Source of the DNA: Paramarasmius palmivorus
Taxonomy: Eukaryota; Basidiomycota; Agaricomycetes; Agaricales; Marasmiaceae
Assembly: GCA_037176845.1 (NCBI GenBank)
Contig: JAYKXP010000009.1
Coordinates: forward strand, 682,001 to 746,000
DNA length: 64,000 nucleotides
Direction: 5' to 3'
The notes under the pieces are model-generated. The model did not search any database and was not told where the DNA came from. It saw only the letters and a list, made by a program, of their open reading frames with translations. Position numbers and translations under genes: made by a program. This document shows positions 11,888 to 23,260 of the stretch, piece after piece. The number at the start of each line of letters is the position of its first letter. Position 1 is the first letter of the stretch.

Positions 11888-12221
11888 CTCTTGAGAATGA
11901 ATCTGCCGACGAACTATCCTTGTTCCGGAGCGCAAGTAGCCCCAACAGCGACAGCAGCAGACATGCTACCACAATCCCAATGATGATAAGCTGTTTCCGA
12001 CTCAGACTACTCCAAGGATACTTCTTCTCCTTCGCCCATTTACTAGTACCTAATCCACCTTCCAATCTTCCGGCGTTGTTTCCTCGAGCCGAAAGTCCCA
12101 TTGTACTTGAAAGAGTATGCTGAGAACCGTTATCAAAATGTTCCGGGGTAGGGATACTTCGAGTACGAGTATGGTTTTGGGGAATACGGGGGTCAGAACC
12201 AGAGGACCAGGCAGATGACAT
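11888..12221 (-). CDS. Single-pass membrane protein, N-terminal exon (gene incomplete)
   Basis: The exon encodes a serine/proline/threonine-rich, probably cytosolic segment (MSSAWSSGSDPRIPQ...). A basic WAKEKKYPWSSLSRK stretch precedes one clear transmembrane helix (LIIIGIVVACLLLSLLGLLAL, near residues 78-98), and a short serine-rich linker follows. The exon ends at a strong GTGAGT donor at 11887. The start is uncertain: the open frame continues upstream to about 12296, but no ATG precedes 12221 in frame. Its 5' side lies within about 150 bp of the divergent F-box gene, so the two may share a promoter region. The helix next to positive charges suggests a type II orientation. The function of the lumenal part is unknown. 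Confidence 0.5.
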
Positions 12222-12364
12222 CGGTGACGGTGGTGCAACGCTAGAAAGGGGAGTGTGACGTTCCCACGGTACATTGCCTCTGTTCTTGACCACCACGGTG
12301 CGTACGGGATTCCTTCGTTACGGTTTAGCGCAAGGCACTGAGCCAAACTCAGGTTACGGAAACA

Positions 12365-13780
12365 ATGGCAATAAATGAACCTATACCATTCGAGATACTG
12401 TCGAGAATTTTCGAGCTTTATCGGGATCTGAACGCAAGCCCTCAGGCTGACGACACGTCGGATGCTGACCACCAGTCTTCTGAACATGTAGACACATGGG
12501 ACTGTCTATGGCAGGACATTTCGGACCACTCCAAGGGTCCGTGGCTGCTGAGCCGTGTCTGTAGCCGTTGGAGGTCTGTAGCTATATCCTCGCCCGCTCT
12601 TTGGAGCTCCTTCTGCATCAGTGGCATACCCCACACCGAAGCCTTCGAAACCTGGATCGATCGTTGCGGAGAACACAATCTCACATTCCGAATTCCTGCT
12701 CGGTTGGTTTCCGACGCACGAGGAGAGTCCATAATTCGCACATTGTCTAGAATCGCAGAGCGCTGGGAAGAAGTTGAGCTCATTGATTCTTCTCGTCGTT
12801 TCTGGGACCACGCGAATGACTGTGGTTTTGGAGAAGTCGGTGCGCGTCTGTCATCGCTCAGACATGTCTCTCTTTTATGCACCCGAGAGCTACACTTGGA
12901 AGGCGGATTCACACATGTCACGCATGCTCCACTGTTGCGGTCTGTTGTGCACGAGGACCACATGGAATTAGGATGCTATATATTCCCATGGGCGCAGATA
13001 ACCGAGTACAATGGATACGATAACAACAGTGCCCGACAGCACTTCAACCTGATATCCCGCATGATAAATCTCGAGAGGTGTTTGTTGGAGTTATCTAGGA
13101 CTACTGGCTCCAGTACGAAGGAGTCTGGACGTGAACCAGGTTCTTCCAGCTCGACATTCCCTCGTGTTATATCTGCCGTGGCGCTTCAGAAGCTACACAC
13201 ACTCCGCATTCGTTGTTTCACGCATGATCCTTTCCTATTTCTCGTCTTGTATGGGCAGCTCCGCTTTCCAAGCCTCAAAAATCTCTGCTTGGTATACGGG
13301 CGTCTTTCCATACCTTTCGATGCTAATGGTTTCATGTCAATCCTCGAAGCATCAGAATGCTCTCTCTCAAATGTCGAGCTATCAGGCATGGTTTCATGTC
13401 ACCCAGCTTACGTTGAATTCTTCCTACGAATGAGCGCCACGAAATCAGTTGCAGCTCTTCGGTTATGGGTAACGATATCCCATCAGTCGAGAACTCATCC
13501 ATCCATTCACGATATAGTGATCCCGCTTCTGACGGACCTTACCTGCCTTCCACGACTCAGTACCCTCGAATTTGTCATCCCCGAGCACGGAACCTCATTC
13601 GCAGTGGACCTAGTTGCTTTGGCCAAGGCAGTGCGAATGAGGAAAGAGCATGAGTCACCTATCAAGACGCTTCGCATTGTCCATCCGTGGGGAAGCCTTG
13701 GAGATGAGCATTCGCTACCTCCGATTCTGGAGGTTCTGCAAGAAGAAGGGCTAGATGTAGTCATTGACTTCGACGGGTGA
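12365..13780 (+). CDS. F-box protein
   Basis: A single uninterrupted frame encodes 471 aa from ATG at 12365. The N-terminal F-box is recognisable: EPIPFEILSRIFELY near residues 4-18, an inserted acidic/polar loop, then LLSRVCSRWRSVAISSPALW near 60-80. The insertion between the two halves of the F-box is common in agaricomycete members. The rest has leucine-rich, weakly repetitive segments (LSSLRHVSLLC, LQKLHTLRIRC, FPSLKNLCLVYGRL) consistent with a degenerate leucine-rich-repeat substrate-binding region. F-box proteins act as substrate adaptors of SCF ubiquitin ligases by binding SKP1; the target cannot be told from sequence. This family is strongly expanded in mushrooms, so a specific role should not be assumed. 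Confidence 0.85.
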   Translation: MAINEPIPFEILSRIFELYRDLNASPQADDTSDADHQSSEHVDTWDCLWQDISDHSKGPWLLSRVCSRWRSVAISSPALWSSFCISGIPHTEAFETWIDRCGEHNLTFRIPARLVSDARGESIIRTLSRIAERWEEVELIDSSRRFWDHANDCGFGEVGARLSSLRHVSLLCTRELHLEGGFTHVTHAPLLRSVVHEDHMELGCYIFPWAQITEYNGYDNNSARQHFNLISRMINLERCLLELSRTTGSSTKESGREPGSSSSTFPRVISAVALQKLHTLRIRCFTHDPFLFLVLYGQLRFPSLKNLCLVYGRLSIPFDANGFMSILEASECSLSNVELSGMVSCHPAYVEFFLRMSATKSVAALRLWVTISHQSRTHPSIHDIVIPLLTDLTCLPRLSTLEFVIPEHGTSFAVDLVALAKAVRMRKEHESPIKTLRIVHPWGSLGDEHSLPPILEVLQEEGLDVVIDFDG

Positions 13781-14331
13781 GCTGTAATGCTTTTGTTTAA
13801 GACTTGTGTTAATTTTCTATTTCGACTACAAAGCGGCCTTGGTGAGATACTGCCTTGAAAGACGTGACGCTGGATGTGTTCAAGTACGGCCCAACCTTAT
13901 GTGCGAGAATTGCTGATGTACTTGAACATTTCAGAAGTATATACTGTATAAATGGAAAAAGCACAATAGCGAACACCGCTGTTCTCGGGAATGCGAAATA
14001 TACTCTTCTCATGGCGCCACTTTCATTACCGATGATGGTACGGTACTAGGCATGCAGTAAGTAGAGTCTCCTCTACAACGCGTACCGCTCCACTAGCATT
14101 ATACTGTTACCCGAGACCATGGGCCAGCGGTACGGAGAAGCTCAATCGCGTGGCATTACCTCAACTAATGCCACCTAACACTGTACAACACCAATGAAAC
14201 CATGAATTCGTAAGATGGACCACTACCAAACATAAAACCCGGTATACAAAAAGAACGACTCAAAGAACCGGTCTCCATCGAGCGTAACCCACGACAGGCT
14301 CCTACTGGCTGTCAGCGGCGACCGTCTTCGT

Positions 14332-14831
14332 TTAGAGGTTGAGGTTGATAGGAGTGCAACCCAGTGCAATGACGCCGTCTGCAACGCGAGTCAGTACCAA
14401 TATGCAGGACAAAGGATCGACGTCTTCCGCAAAACTTACTGAAGCTGTTGTTCGTGCAGCACACCGGCTGAGCAGAGCTATAGAAGATCTATCAGTATTC
14501 TACTTCGACTAACCAGTGTACAAAAAAACTGACCAGGAGTTACCACCGGCACCGATCACTGTAATGGGGGAACAAGTGACACCAACGAGGGCGTTTACAT
14601 CTTGAACGACGACACCCAAAAGAGCGAGAATTCCTGCAATGCCTGCACTACCCGCCTTCTGAACATTGTTGCCTAAATGATAAGTCTCATTCAGCAACGC
14701 GAACAATCTCTGAAACCACGGCAATTCTTACAGCACTGGATGTCTCCCGTGTTGCATTGGCTAGCAGGGGTACCAGTCGGTGTGGCGACCGCAAGGGAAG
14801 CGAGGGCAGCGACAGTGAAGAGCTTGTACAT
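14332..14831 (-). CDS. Class I hydrophobin (hydrophobin 1 of the array)
   Basis: Four exons (14831-14732, 14672-14534, 14477-14440, 14378-14332) give 107 aa. The start codon opens a typical signal peptide ([16 protein letters not shown]). Eight cysteines are arranged C-X6-CC-X32-C-X12-C-X5-CC-X12-C. One cysteine codon is split by the first intron and another by the second. Class I hydrophobins are secreted and self-assemble at air-water interfaces, coating aerial hyphae and fruiting-body surfaces. This copy is the most divergent of the five: it has [12 protein letters not shown] where the others have GDPKA-like sequence. It is separated from the others by paralogue B. Exons 2-4 have the same lengths (139, 38, 47 nt) as in all four relatives. 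Confidence 0.93.
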
Positions 14832-17318
14832 GATGAAGAAGGTGAAGAGAGCTTGAACGACTGGGGTGTGTTCGAGTGAAGAACTAGGATGGAGTTTGCG
14901 AGTCTTTTATAGGTTTTCTAGGTGCAGTTTACTCCGTCCTGGGTTCCCTTGTTCCGCATCCATCCCGAGGGCTGCACCGGACATATATTTCGATGGTATG
15001 GATGTGGCAGGCAAAAAAAAAAACGGAGAGGTAATTTGGGGAAGAAGGGCACACTGGGAAAGCGTTGAAAACCAATCAGTGAACGTGCGGAATTTGAAAA
15101 GTACTTGACAGGTTTACTTTGAGTGGATGTCGAGGCTTTGATGATATTAACAATACCTGTTCTGGAATAATTAGTCCACGGACAAAAGTTAAAGTGGTGC
15201 GATGGGCGATCAACTCGTTGTCCCCTTCTGGCAAATATACAAGCCAAGCATAGCAGAAGTGGCCGGGTATGTATGTTACGAGTCCATACAAGCTTCTGCA
15301 TGAGCAGATTGAGGGTAGAAAACAAGCGACCGCCTCATGGCCTACCATAGAGCGCTAGGCACCCATCATTCACGTTGCGATGGGCGAGAGCACGAAGCTT
15401 CAAAATATACTGATAGAACACCAGGACATCTTGAGAACATCTTGTCTGCCGTGTGAGCTGGAGACAAATTAAGGGCCACAAAAAACGGAGGAATCGCTGC
15501 TAGCAAAAGGATGTGAGTGCCCGATGAGTGCCTAACATAAGACCTTTCTGTCCCTCACATACAAATCTATCAGCACCATAGAGATGTCGAAGCTTTACAT
15601 TCGCCCATCTCGGGCAGTCTCTAGCGACTCCAAGGTAGAACGTCTACGATTGGACGGGACATGCACCAGTAGAAATGGAAGAACAGCCCTCTTCATCATT
15701 CACATTTTACGCAAAACTAGCCAAAGAAGCTGGAACCCTGGACTCTGGGTAACGGCTTAGCCATGTGGATATTGAATCTTGAGCATTCAGGCCTCAGGCC
15801 TCAGGATTCCAGCCTACGTGTGCGATTTCAGCTTGAAAGGGTGACTGTAGCGATCAGAAACCAGACACACCTAGCCATGAGCTCCAGCGAGAATTCATCG
15901 TCCGAGCGGCGAGGTGACGAACAAATTCCACTAGCAATTGCCGGCCAATCGTTTAGCCCGTTTCAACTACTACCCCGGGCACTGGCAATCGGCGACAAGA
16001 CCGAAAGCTGCTGTCAAAAGAATGCCAAGCAATGGGCATAGACTGAGACTACGATTTAGCATGAATTTAACCTGAAGCGAACGTAAGTACCTTCTCGTTG
16101 AGTCCAGCTTCGGAAATCCTAGCAAAAGTGTAGGAGTTTCAGACCGCTCCGAATGCGCGCGGGGCCCAGGAAGGACCTTACTTTGCTCGTTGGTGATGTT
16201 CTGCATACGCGGAGGTATCTGAAAGGTGAAATTAAACACCTTGTGTTGGAATGAATACCGAAGAACGCACCTTATCTACAGGAAAACTGAACTGGGTACC
16301 ATCGCCGCGATGTTGTACCCATAAAATTTTGGGAATACACAAAATCAGCCGAACGAGTCTCCGGATTTGCGCAAGTTTGGTAGCAGACATTACGTGCATA
16401 CAGTTGCATGGGCATAAGCTCACACTGTCGGAACGGTGTCACTATAGGATCCGCGACCCAACTGTTTCTGAGCGTCCAAAGCTTCACGAGTTTGACGTGG
16501 ACGAGAACTTGATGAAGCCCGGAAGGTGTTGAAACGTTGATGCACGATCGTCGATGATTCGAACCTCATCAGGTCATGGGTGCGTTCGGAAAGGCAGAAG
16601 CTGGGAAGTGGTAAACTACAGAGCCTAGAACGCTCGGCAAGGCCTCTGGTGAAAAATGACTTTGATCAAGAACAGATCAGCACTCTGGAAGAGGTATCGA
16701 AAGGTTTTCCCCGTACCTTATGGATCATGATACTCCAGCACATACCACCCTTCTACTAAAGCATCGAGAGCACGCGTGAGTCTAGAATTCGAGGCTGGAA
16801 CTTGGGAAGTTGCAAAGGATGATCGACCAAGAATATGTAGAAAAAGCTTCGCCATACTTAGCTTTCATTGATTGTGGCCACTGTATCTTATGTTATGTCA
16901 GGGAACAGGGCAGAAGTGTAAGAGGAGAGCTTTAAACATGGCCTGTGTACACGAATGCAAAAATATTGTTGGCCAGTGAAAGCGAAAGCAACGTAAATGA
17001 GGCCGAGTTTGGGACAGTAGTTCCCACGGTCACCCTTATTTTGCTCCACCACGTCAATTGGCTCTTTGAATTTGCGACACTATTTCATAGTCTCCCCTAG
17101 GCAGACTCAAATCGCTCGCAGGCCCGCTTGATATGAAATATCTCGTGACTGAGCTTCTGAATTTCTTTGTCGACATATCAGTCTGCATACCATTCGCATC
17201 ATCGAGCAACCTGTCTGATTGTTCAATACAGAAGGCTGTAGCCTGTCATTGGTACGTGAGAGAGAATCCACAGCTTCGCTGCCGCCCTTTGCCCAAACAC
17301 TGACTCTAGACAATTTCG
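14832..17318. other. Long intergenic stretch
   Basis: The left end is the hydrophobin 1 promoter and leader. Beyond about 15000 I see no frame that looks like a conserved protein. A minus-strand run near 16150-16320 (including MQNITNEQS before a possible donor) is weakly coding-like but could not be extended. A short repeat CAGGCCTCAGGCCTCAGG occurs near 15788. The right end should contain the promoter of paralogue B. Confidence 0.4.
14905..14911 (-). promoter_or_regulatory. TATA box of hydrophobin 1
   Basis: TATAAAA on the minus strand, about 80 bp upstream of the ATG. It is followed by the leader blocks TCACTCGAACACA and CAGTCGTTCAAGC that all five hydrophobin genes share. Confidence 0.7.
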
Positions 17319-19274
17319 ATGGACTTCTCAGGAGCATCTATCGGCGGAAGCCCCATATTCAATAACGTAGAGGGAGACCAACACAACAGATACTTCAATG
17401 GCAAGGTTATCTATGTACGAGAGGAGAAAAGACGCACCAAATATGACGAAGTGCGTATTACCCGTTCATCTCGGTTACCCAATCTCATTATTTTTCCCTA
17501 GTTTCGCTACATTATCTCTGGTGACATCTATGGACTGGAAGAAATTGCGACAAGGGACATTCGCGACCTCTGGCACTTTCCAAACGGCCCTACTTCCCCT
17601 CTTCAGGTCAAGGCTCAACGAACGATTTACAGTGCCAAACTACAGAGCTTTGATAATACCAGTTTCACCGTAGTATCGTACAGTGGTCCAGATGCTCATG
17701 TGGTGAATCGTCCTGGAGTCTATATGAGTTCTAAAATCACTCATGCTCGGTTTCTTCGCAGGCCTGGGAAAAGGATTTCCTGGATTCGGTGACACATTTA
17801 ATTTTAGTGGATTAGGAAGCTGGAGACAATACAGCTATTTGGAATCAATCAATCCGACGTCCCGGCGCTGATTTTTCATGATGGTAAGTACATACCGCCT
17901 CACCACTCCTCCGCCGAACTGTTCAGCTGGATGAATAGCGCTCATTCCCGTCGGCAACGGCCTCAAGGAAGGTTCGTTCTGGACCGATATGTACCTGGAT
18001 TATGCCCGGGTGCGTTCCTCCAGTCGTTCCGTTCCGTACTTTAGACCAAGTTTATCCCCTCAGAAACACGAAGACTGCTCAGTGTATCAACTTTGGATTG
18101 ATACGAAACGAGGACGCATATGTCGAGGTCCGGATGGACCTAGATTCACTCACCGCTCTGGCCTCAACCCCGGTGATAATGCCCCGCAAGTTCCGTTGAC
18201 GATGGACATGCTGAAAGAGGATATTTCCTTCAGATACTTTACTACATTGGGAAAAAGTCTAGATCGTCTTGTTCTTAAGCATGCAGAATGGTGGCAGAGG
18301 TCTAGAGTTCTAGGTTGTGACACCGAGCATGTTGATTTGCGCTTCGATGCTATCTATTCGAGCACGAAAAGGATGTTAGCTCGGATCCGATGCCCCGACG
18401 ATCTCTACTGCGGTTGGATATCGAACGGTGTATTGGGTACCCTAGCAAATGCCAGCCCAATGAACGGTATTACCCGGTATGTACTTGATTACCATGATTG
18501 TTGCCGTATACCTGGCTAACAATGCTAGCTACACGTTCAAACCAAGCAAGAATATTCGAATTAGTTTGAGTGTCAAGGACACACCCGAATCTGTGTTTCT
18601 TCTCGCAAAAAGTTGGTTGGCACAAGCTCTTAGCGTTTTCGACGAACTGTCCGTAGCACTTAGGCAAAATGAACAGCCCTGTGAGGCCCTTTTTCGTTGT
18701 TCTACCGCACAAACATTTGACTTTGGTTTGATAGTTCTCATCGCTGCACCAAGTATCACTCTACACGCAACTTTCTGCCAAGATTCTTTCATGGATCACG
18801 ACGAGAACAAGACGCCCATTTATCTCTTTGTACATCACATACCGCCGGACGTTTGGGACACTATATCAAGTCTGAATTCGTGGTTATCGAGCAATCAAAA
18901 CCATTTCTGGTCGTTTGACTCGAATGGTCGGGCTACTATACCCGAAGATATGTGCCAGCGCATGGGCCTTCCAAGACTCATCCCGACGCTACATATTCAA
19001 AAGCTCACTTGGCCGCGGTATATATACGACGCGATCGGGCGGTATCAAGCTGTGAGAAGCTTCGATCCGAAGACAAGGGACTGGGCAAGAGTCTTAGGGC
19101 TGCCGATACTTGACGTACTTGAACCAAAGTCGAAGGAGGATCATGAAAGGTCGGATGCTAGCGAGGGTAAGCATACGTGTCCTGCAGCTTTTGATGCCGT
19201 TTAACCCGACTTTTGTAGGTTTATCATCATGGTTTTGGGCGGGGACGGGAGATATTTGCACGGTAGTAATTTAG
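17319..19274 (+). CDS. Uncharacterised agaricomycete protein, paralogue B
   Basis: Exons in frame: 17319-17450, 17502-17699, 17762-17788 with an uncertain joint to 17820-17883, 17939-18009, 18064-18476, 18529-19166 and 19219-19274. The N-terminus MDFSGASIGGSPIFNN, the IQLFGINQSDVPALIFHD block, the GPDGPRF block and FDPKTRDWARVLGLP correspond one to one with paralogue A. Intron positions and phases also match, except at 17789-17819. There A has a normal intron, but B has only about 30 bp of sequence with a stop and a net one-base shift, so B may be a damaged gene or may use an unusual splice. The last intron (19167-19218) has strong GTAAGC, TTTAAC and TTTGTAG signals. It lies between hydrophobins 1 and 2 on the opposite strand. 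Function unknown. Confidence 0.68.
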
Positions 19275-19494
19275 AAACGAGGAAATCGCCTGCGCACTTC
19301 TGAACGCTTGCTAGTTACGTTGGCGCTTATTGGGCGCTTGAACTCAAAAACCAAGTCTCCCAGGCAGGAAGGTATCGTATATCAAATTAGTGGCTAAAAC
19401 ATGGAATCCAGTGTCCGCATGTGAGCTGGTATCATCGCGTGAACCCACAACGAACGCTTCTAATTCTACGGGTATAAATATCGAAACACCATCC

Positions 19495-19987
19495 TTAGAC
19501 GTTGACATCGACAGGGGTGCATCCAACGGCAATAACACCATCTGTAAAGCAGGTAAGTAACGTTTTATAATGTAAATAATTCGTGATGATCTCACTGAAG
19601 TTATTGTTCTCGCAGCAAACGGGTTGAGCAGCGCTGTGAGTGAACTTGTTAATATTCGAGGTTCACCGGCATAGCTCGAAAGTACTTACCAGGATGACCC
19701 ACTGACACCGATGCCGGTGATCGGGTCGCAGGTAAGCCCAACGGGGACATTCACATCCTGGACGTCGATGTGCAAGAGGTCGATAATCTTCTTCGCTTCG
19801 GGATCACCTGCTTTCGCGAAGTTGTCACCTATAAGGAGAGTCAGCGACGTTCAAGAGTACACTCGTTGTAAGAAGTGATCTTACAGCATTGGAGTTTGCC
19901 AACATCGCACTGGCTGGCTGGCTTGCCACCGGTGGTCGTGGCGACCGCAAGGGAGGCGAGAGTAGCGATGATGAGAGCCTTGTACAT
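19495..19987 (-). CDS. Class I hydrophobin (hydrophobin 2)
   Basis: Four exons (19987-19885, 19828-19690, 19633-19596, 19541-19495) give 108 aa. A signal peptide ([19 protein letters not shown]) is followed by the cysteine pattern C-X6-CC-X32-C-X12-C-X5-CC-X12-C. The mature part includes SQCDVGKLQCC, VQDVNVPVGLTCDPI, AAQPVCC and NGVIAVGCTP. All introns are GT-AG and 48-57 bp, with cysteine codons split at the first two. It is the left member of the compact group of four (19.5-25.6 kb). Its short linker before the first cysteine is ATTTGGKPASQ. The product should be secreted and form amphipathic surface films, as is known for class I members. Confidence 0.94.
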
Positions 19988-20063
19988 GATGAGAATGACT
20001 GTGAGAGGGCTTGAACGACTGAAAGTGTGTTCGAGTGAGGAATTGAGGTGAATACCATGAGGT

Positions 20064-20070
20064 TTTTATA
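20064..20070 (-). promoter_or_regulatory. TATA box of hydrophobin 2
   Basis: TATAAAA on the minus strand about 83 bp before the ATG, within the promoter-leader block shared by the array. Confidence 0.7.
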
Positions 20071-20781
20071 TGCGTCTAGAGTATTGTAGTTTCCAATTGT
20101 GGCCGAAGAGCCTCCCGAATACTCGTGAACAGGAGGCATGTGTAGACTTCGGGAACGGTATGTCGCATCTGGCCGCGATGAAGGCGACTGCAAGAAAATG
20201 ACGGAAGCCCTCGAATTGAATCACTCTAACTATGTCACGGGTATGTATGTCCGAAGAAGTACAGAAATCAGGATATGAGAAAACAATTGAATAGACGAAT
20301 AGGTAGCGAATAGAACCATCGCTCAGTAATGGCGAATCATAGCAAGTGTCCGACCATCCACCTCCGCCTGTTCGCTTAGGTAGCTATATGAAAGCCTAAT
20401 CAGAACATTCAAAGCTTCACCTTTACCGGGCTGGGGATGACATTGGAATATGGAATCAAGCTTCAATTGCAGCCACTATGAACTTGCTATGAACGCTAGC
20501 GCTGATAGACTGCCAGTGAGACTGCCATGAATGGCTATAAGTATGCCCGTAATGCAGACGATGCAGACCTCCATTAGTGGCGTTCTTGTATCGGATTTTA
20601 CTCTGATAGTGAAAGCTACGTCTACCAGTATGATTATCATTGACTTCTGATGGCAGATGCTCCAGCCTAACTGATGGGATTTCGAAATATCTTCCCAGTT
20701 CGGTGGCAACTTCGGTCAAGTCAAAACACATCTTAATTATGGATGATCCGAGTCTGTCAATCATCATTGCACGTACCCATA

Positions 20782-20879
20782 GTGACCTATTTCAGTCAAT
20801 TCGGGAGAGGTCACAGAACAATGGATTCGGATGGGTCCATTATGACTTGTGACCTTCCGGATCGACTGAAATAGGTCAG
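20782..20879. mobile_element. 98-bp MITE with TA target-site duplication
   Basis: Terminal inverted repeats read GTGACCTATTTCAGTCAATT at the left and, reverse-complemented, CTGACCTATTTCAGTCGATC at the right. TA dinucleotides flank both ends (20780-20781 and 20880-20881), as in Tc1/mariner-type insertions. Inside are CGGGAGAGGTCACAG and CTTGTGACCTTCCGG, reminiscent of the GTGACC-rich MITE at 40720. It sits downstream of hydrophobin 3. There is no coding capacity. Confidence 0.6.
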
Positions 20880-21184
20880 TATACTTTTTCGTAATAATCA
20901 AAACTCGGTACTCAGGCCATTCGGTACCCAGGCTCTCAGTCAGCCTCTCACAAAGAACTGGCAGCGAAATATCAGCACCAGCGTCTAATGAGCGCTTGCT
21001 GGTCCTCCCCCATCACCGATGATTTCGAAGAACGACAATGGTATATCAAACGAGTGACTACAGACATGTATAACTAGATAAACGTATTCAAAATCACAAC
21101 TCGAAAATTCAGCCCGTCGTCGCGTGTACCCACACCGAACCGAATCTTCTATTACAGGTATATGTATCGAATGTCCGTCCCCGC

Positions 21185-21689
21185 TTAAACGTTGACGTTG
21201 ATGGGTGAGCATCCAAGGGCAATGACTCCATCTGCAAATCAAGTCAGAGTTGTTCATCAGCTTTTAAAATAACGCAGACTTACTGAAGTTGTTGTCCTCG
21301 CAGCAAACGGGTTGAGCAGCGCTACAAACACCCTCGTCAATATTCTGGGCTCGTTGAACTGAAGTTCGAAAGCACTAACCAAGAGGTTCCACTGACACCG
21401 ATGCCGGTGATTGGGTCGCAGTTGAGTCCAACGGGCACGTTAACATCTTGGACAACAATTTGCAAAAGGTCAATTAATTTCTTGGCCTTGGGGTCGCCCG
21501 CTTTCGCCATATTGTCGCCTATGGAGAAGGTCAGCAAAGTTCACTGGTATACTTGTTATAAGAAGCGATCTCACAGCATTGGAGTTCGCCAACATCACAC
21601 TGGCTGGTAGGCCCGCCACCAAGAGGCATGGCGGCCGCAAGGGAGGCAAGAGAGGCAAGAGCAGCGAGGGAGAGGACTTTGTACATCAT
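21185..21689 (-). CDS. Class I hydrophobin (hydrophobin 3)
   Basis: Four exons (21689-21575, 21518-21380, 21321-21284, 21231-21185) give 112 aa. Two adjacent ATG codons (21689 and 21686) could start it, giving MMYKVLSLAALASL or one residue less; either way a signal peptide results. It is longer at the N-terminus than its relatives because ASLASLAAA contains a small internal repeat. The cysteine spacing is identical to hydrophobins 2, 4 and 5, with SQCDVGELQCC, VQDVNVPVGLNCDPI, AAQPVCC and NGVIALGCSP. The first intron has a GTGAG donor. It is most similar to hydrophobin 2 in the middle exon (AKAGDPKAKKLIDLL). Confidence 0.94.
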
Positions 21690-21773
21690 GACAGTAAAGA
21701 GAGTAAAAGAGTGGAAAGGCTTGAACGACTGGGACGTGTTCGAGTGAGGAATTGAGTGAGAGCATTGTGAGGT

Positions 21774-21780
21774 TTTTATG
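21774..21780 (-). promoter_or_regulatory. TATA-like box of hydrophobin 3
   Basis: CATAAAA on the minus strand about 91 bp before the first ATG, a one-base variant of the TATAAAA found in the other four copies. Confidence 0.6.
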
Positions 21781-22670
21781 TGTTTCTGAGGTGCACAAAT
21801 TTCCAATCCTGGGTGAAGAGTTCCTTTCGCTTCCAACTTTCGGTCGTGCATGATGAAGTGGAGCGATGTATTGACATTGGACAGGCGTAACGGTAAACAG
21901 ATCCTGCCGCTGATCATGACATTCCTGAGAAGCTTGGAAGAGCCGAAAAGGTTTTTGAATATGTCGAAGCCGAGGAATGTGAAGGAGTATCACTCCTAGT
22001 ACGTATATACATTATGCAAAGGTATGCATTCGAAGATGACTGACATAAGATCTAGTGGGGTTGAATACAATATGACATACCAGTGGTAGTAAAGGCAGGC
22101 AAATACTTACTACCTGGCTGTTTATTACTTCGGTAGAGCATCGGAAGTTCACACCGAACGTTGGTCGCCGCTCGAAACCGTGGGCGTGAACTAGCTGAAT
22201 TGAAGCCCCAATAGTAGTACTCTGCGTCCTGACGAGGTATTTACGGACTAAGCAAAGCCCGCAAGCAGGTAGAGCTATCCCATGTTATTGAGGGATTGCG
22301 AGTAGACTTGATTTAGACGCTTGATGATGGGCAAGATGATGGCTATCACGAACACGGAACAGCGTGATGCCGCGATCATTGATGGGACCAAACCGGTCTG
22401 TATCTGGGAATAAATTTCCACGATCTATACGTGTTCTCTACTTACTTACGACTTGGAGGCTCTAGGTAAGTATCTACCTTTATGTTCGGTATTTTTCTAA
22501 ATGACTCCCGGATAATCACAGTCAGGGTGTTTGAAGCTCAATTCAGACCTCATCAATTTGTCTTTTCACAATTAAGATTGATTAACAATAACCAACTACA
22601 AGACGTGAAGTGCTAAGTCTCCATTCTAGCAACCGCTACACAGTTATATGGGTATATACGTCGTCTCTCA

Positions 22671-23180
22671 TTAAACGTTGACGTTAATGGGGGTGCATCC
22701 GATAGCAACGACACCATCTTGGAAGCAAGTTAGCGTTCAGTAAAGCGGAATAAAGGGATCCATGATCTTACTGAAGTTGTTATCTTTACAGCAGACAGGC
22801 TGAGCAGCACTGTGAGTAATGCATGAGTATCCTAGATTTATTACTAGACTTAAAGCTAAAGAGAACGAACCAGGATGTTCCACTGACGCCGATGATAGTG
22901 ATTGGGTCACAGTTGAGACCAATAGGTACGTTCACGTCTTGAACAATGATGTCCAAAAGTCCGAGGGCATCCTTGGCCTTGGGGTCACCAGCTTGTGCGA
23001 CATTCTTGCCTGTCGAAAAAGAAAATCAGTCGTATTCATTAACATTCAAGTTAGAATTTATGAAAACCCACAGCATTGAAGCTCCCCCACGTCGCACTGG
23101 CTAGATGGCTCCCCATAACCTGGAGTCGGTGTGGCGACCGCAAGGGTGGTGAGGGTGGCGATGATAACAGCCTTGTACAT
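22671..23180 (-). CDS. Class I hydrophobin (hydrophobin 4)
   Basis: Four exons (23180-23072, 23009-22871, 22809-22772, 22717-22671) give 110 aa. The signal peptide is MYKAVIIATLTTLAVATPT, then a proline/glycine linker, then SQCDVGELQCC. The middle exon KNVAQAGDPKAKDALGLLDI is nearly shared with hydrophobin 5, pointing to a recent duplication of that pair. The cysteine pattern is complete (AAQPVCC, NGVVAIGCTP). Splice sites differ slightly from relatives: the second donor is GTTCGT and the last acceptor is AAG rather than CAG. Both still keep the frame, so I treat the gene as functional, with a small chance of weakened splicing. Confidence 0.92.
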
Positions 23181-23253
23181 GATGAAGATTGTAAGAGAGC
23201 TTGAACGACTGATACTGTGTTCGAGTGAAGAATTGAAGAGGGTGTTGCAAGGT

Positions 23254-23260
23254 TTTTATA
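23254..23260 (-). promoter_or_regulatory. TATA box of hydrophobin 4
   Basis: TATAAAA on the minus strand about 80 bp before the ATG, followed by the shared leader blocks. Confidence 0.7.

Noticed and set aside
14509..14724. Hydrophobin 1 as a broken gene because its single-frame ORF lacks the signal peptide
   Set aside because: The four-exon splice model restores the signal peptide and all eight cysteines.
16272..16532. Possible small genes on both strands near 16.3 kb
   Set aside because: No splice-consistent extension, no motif and no conserved composition could be found.
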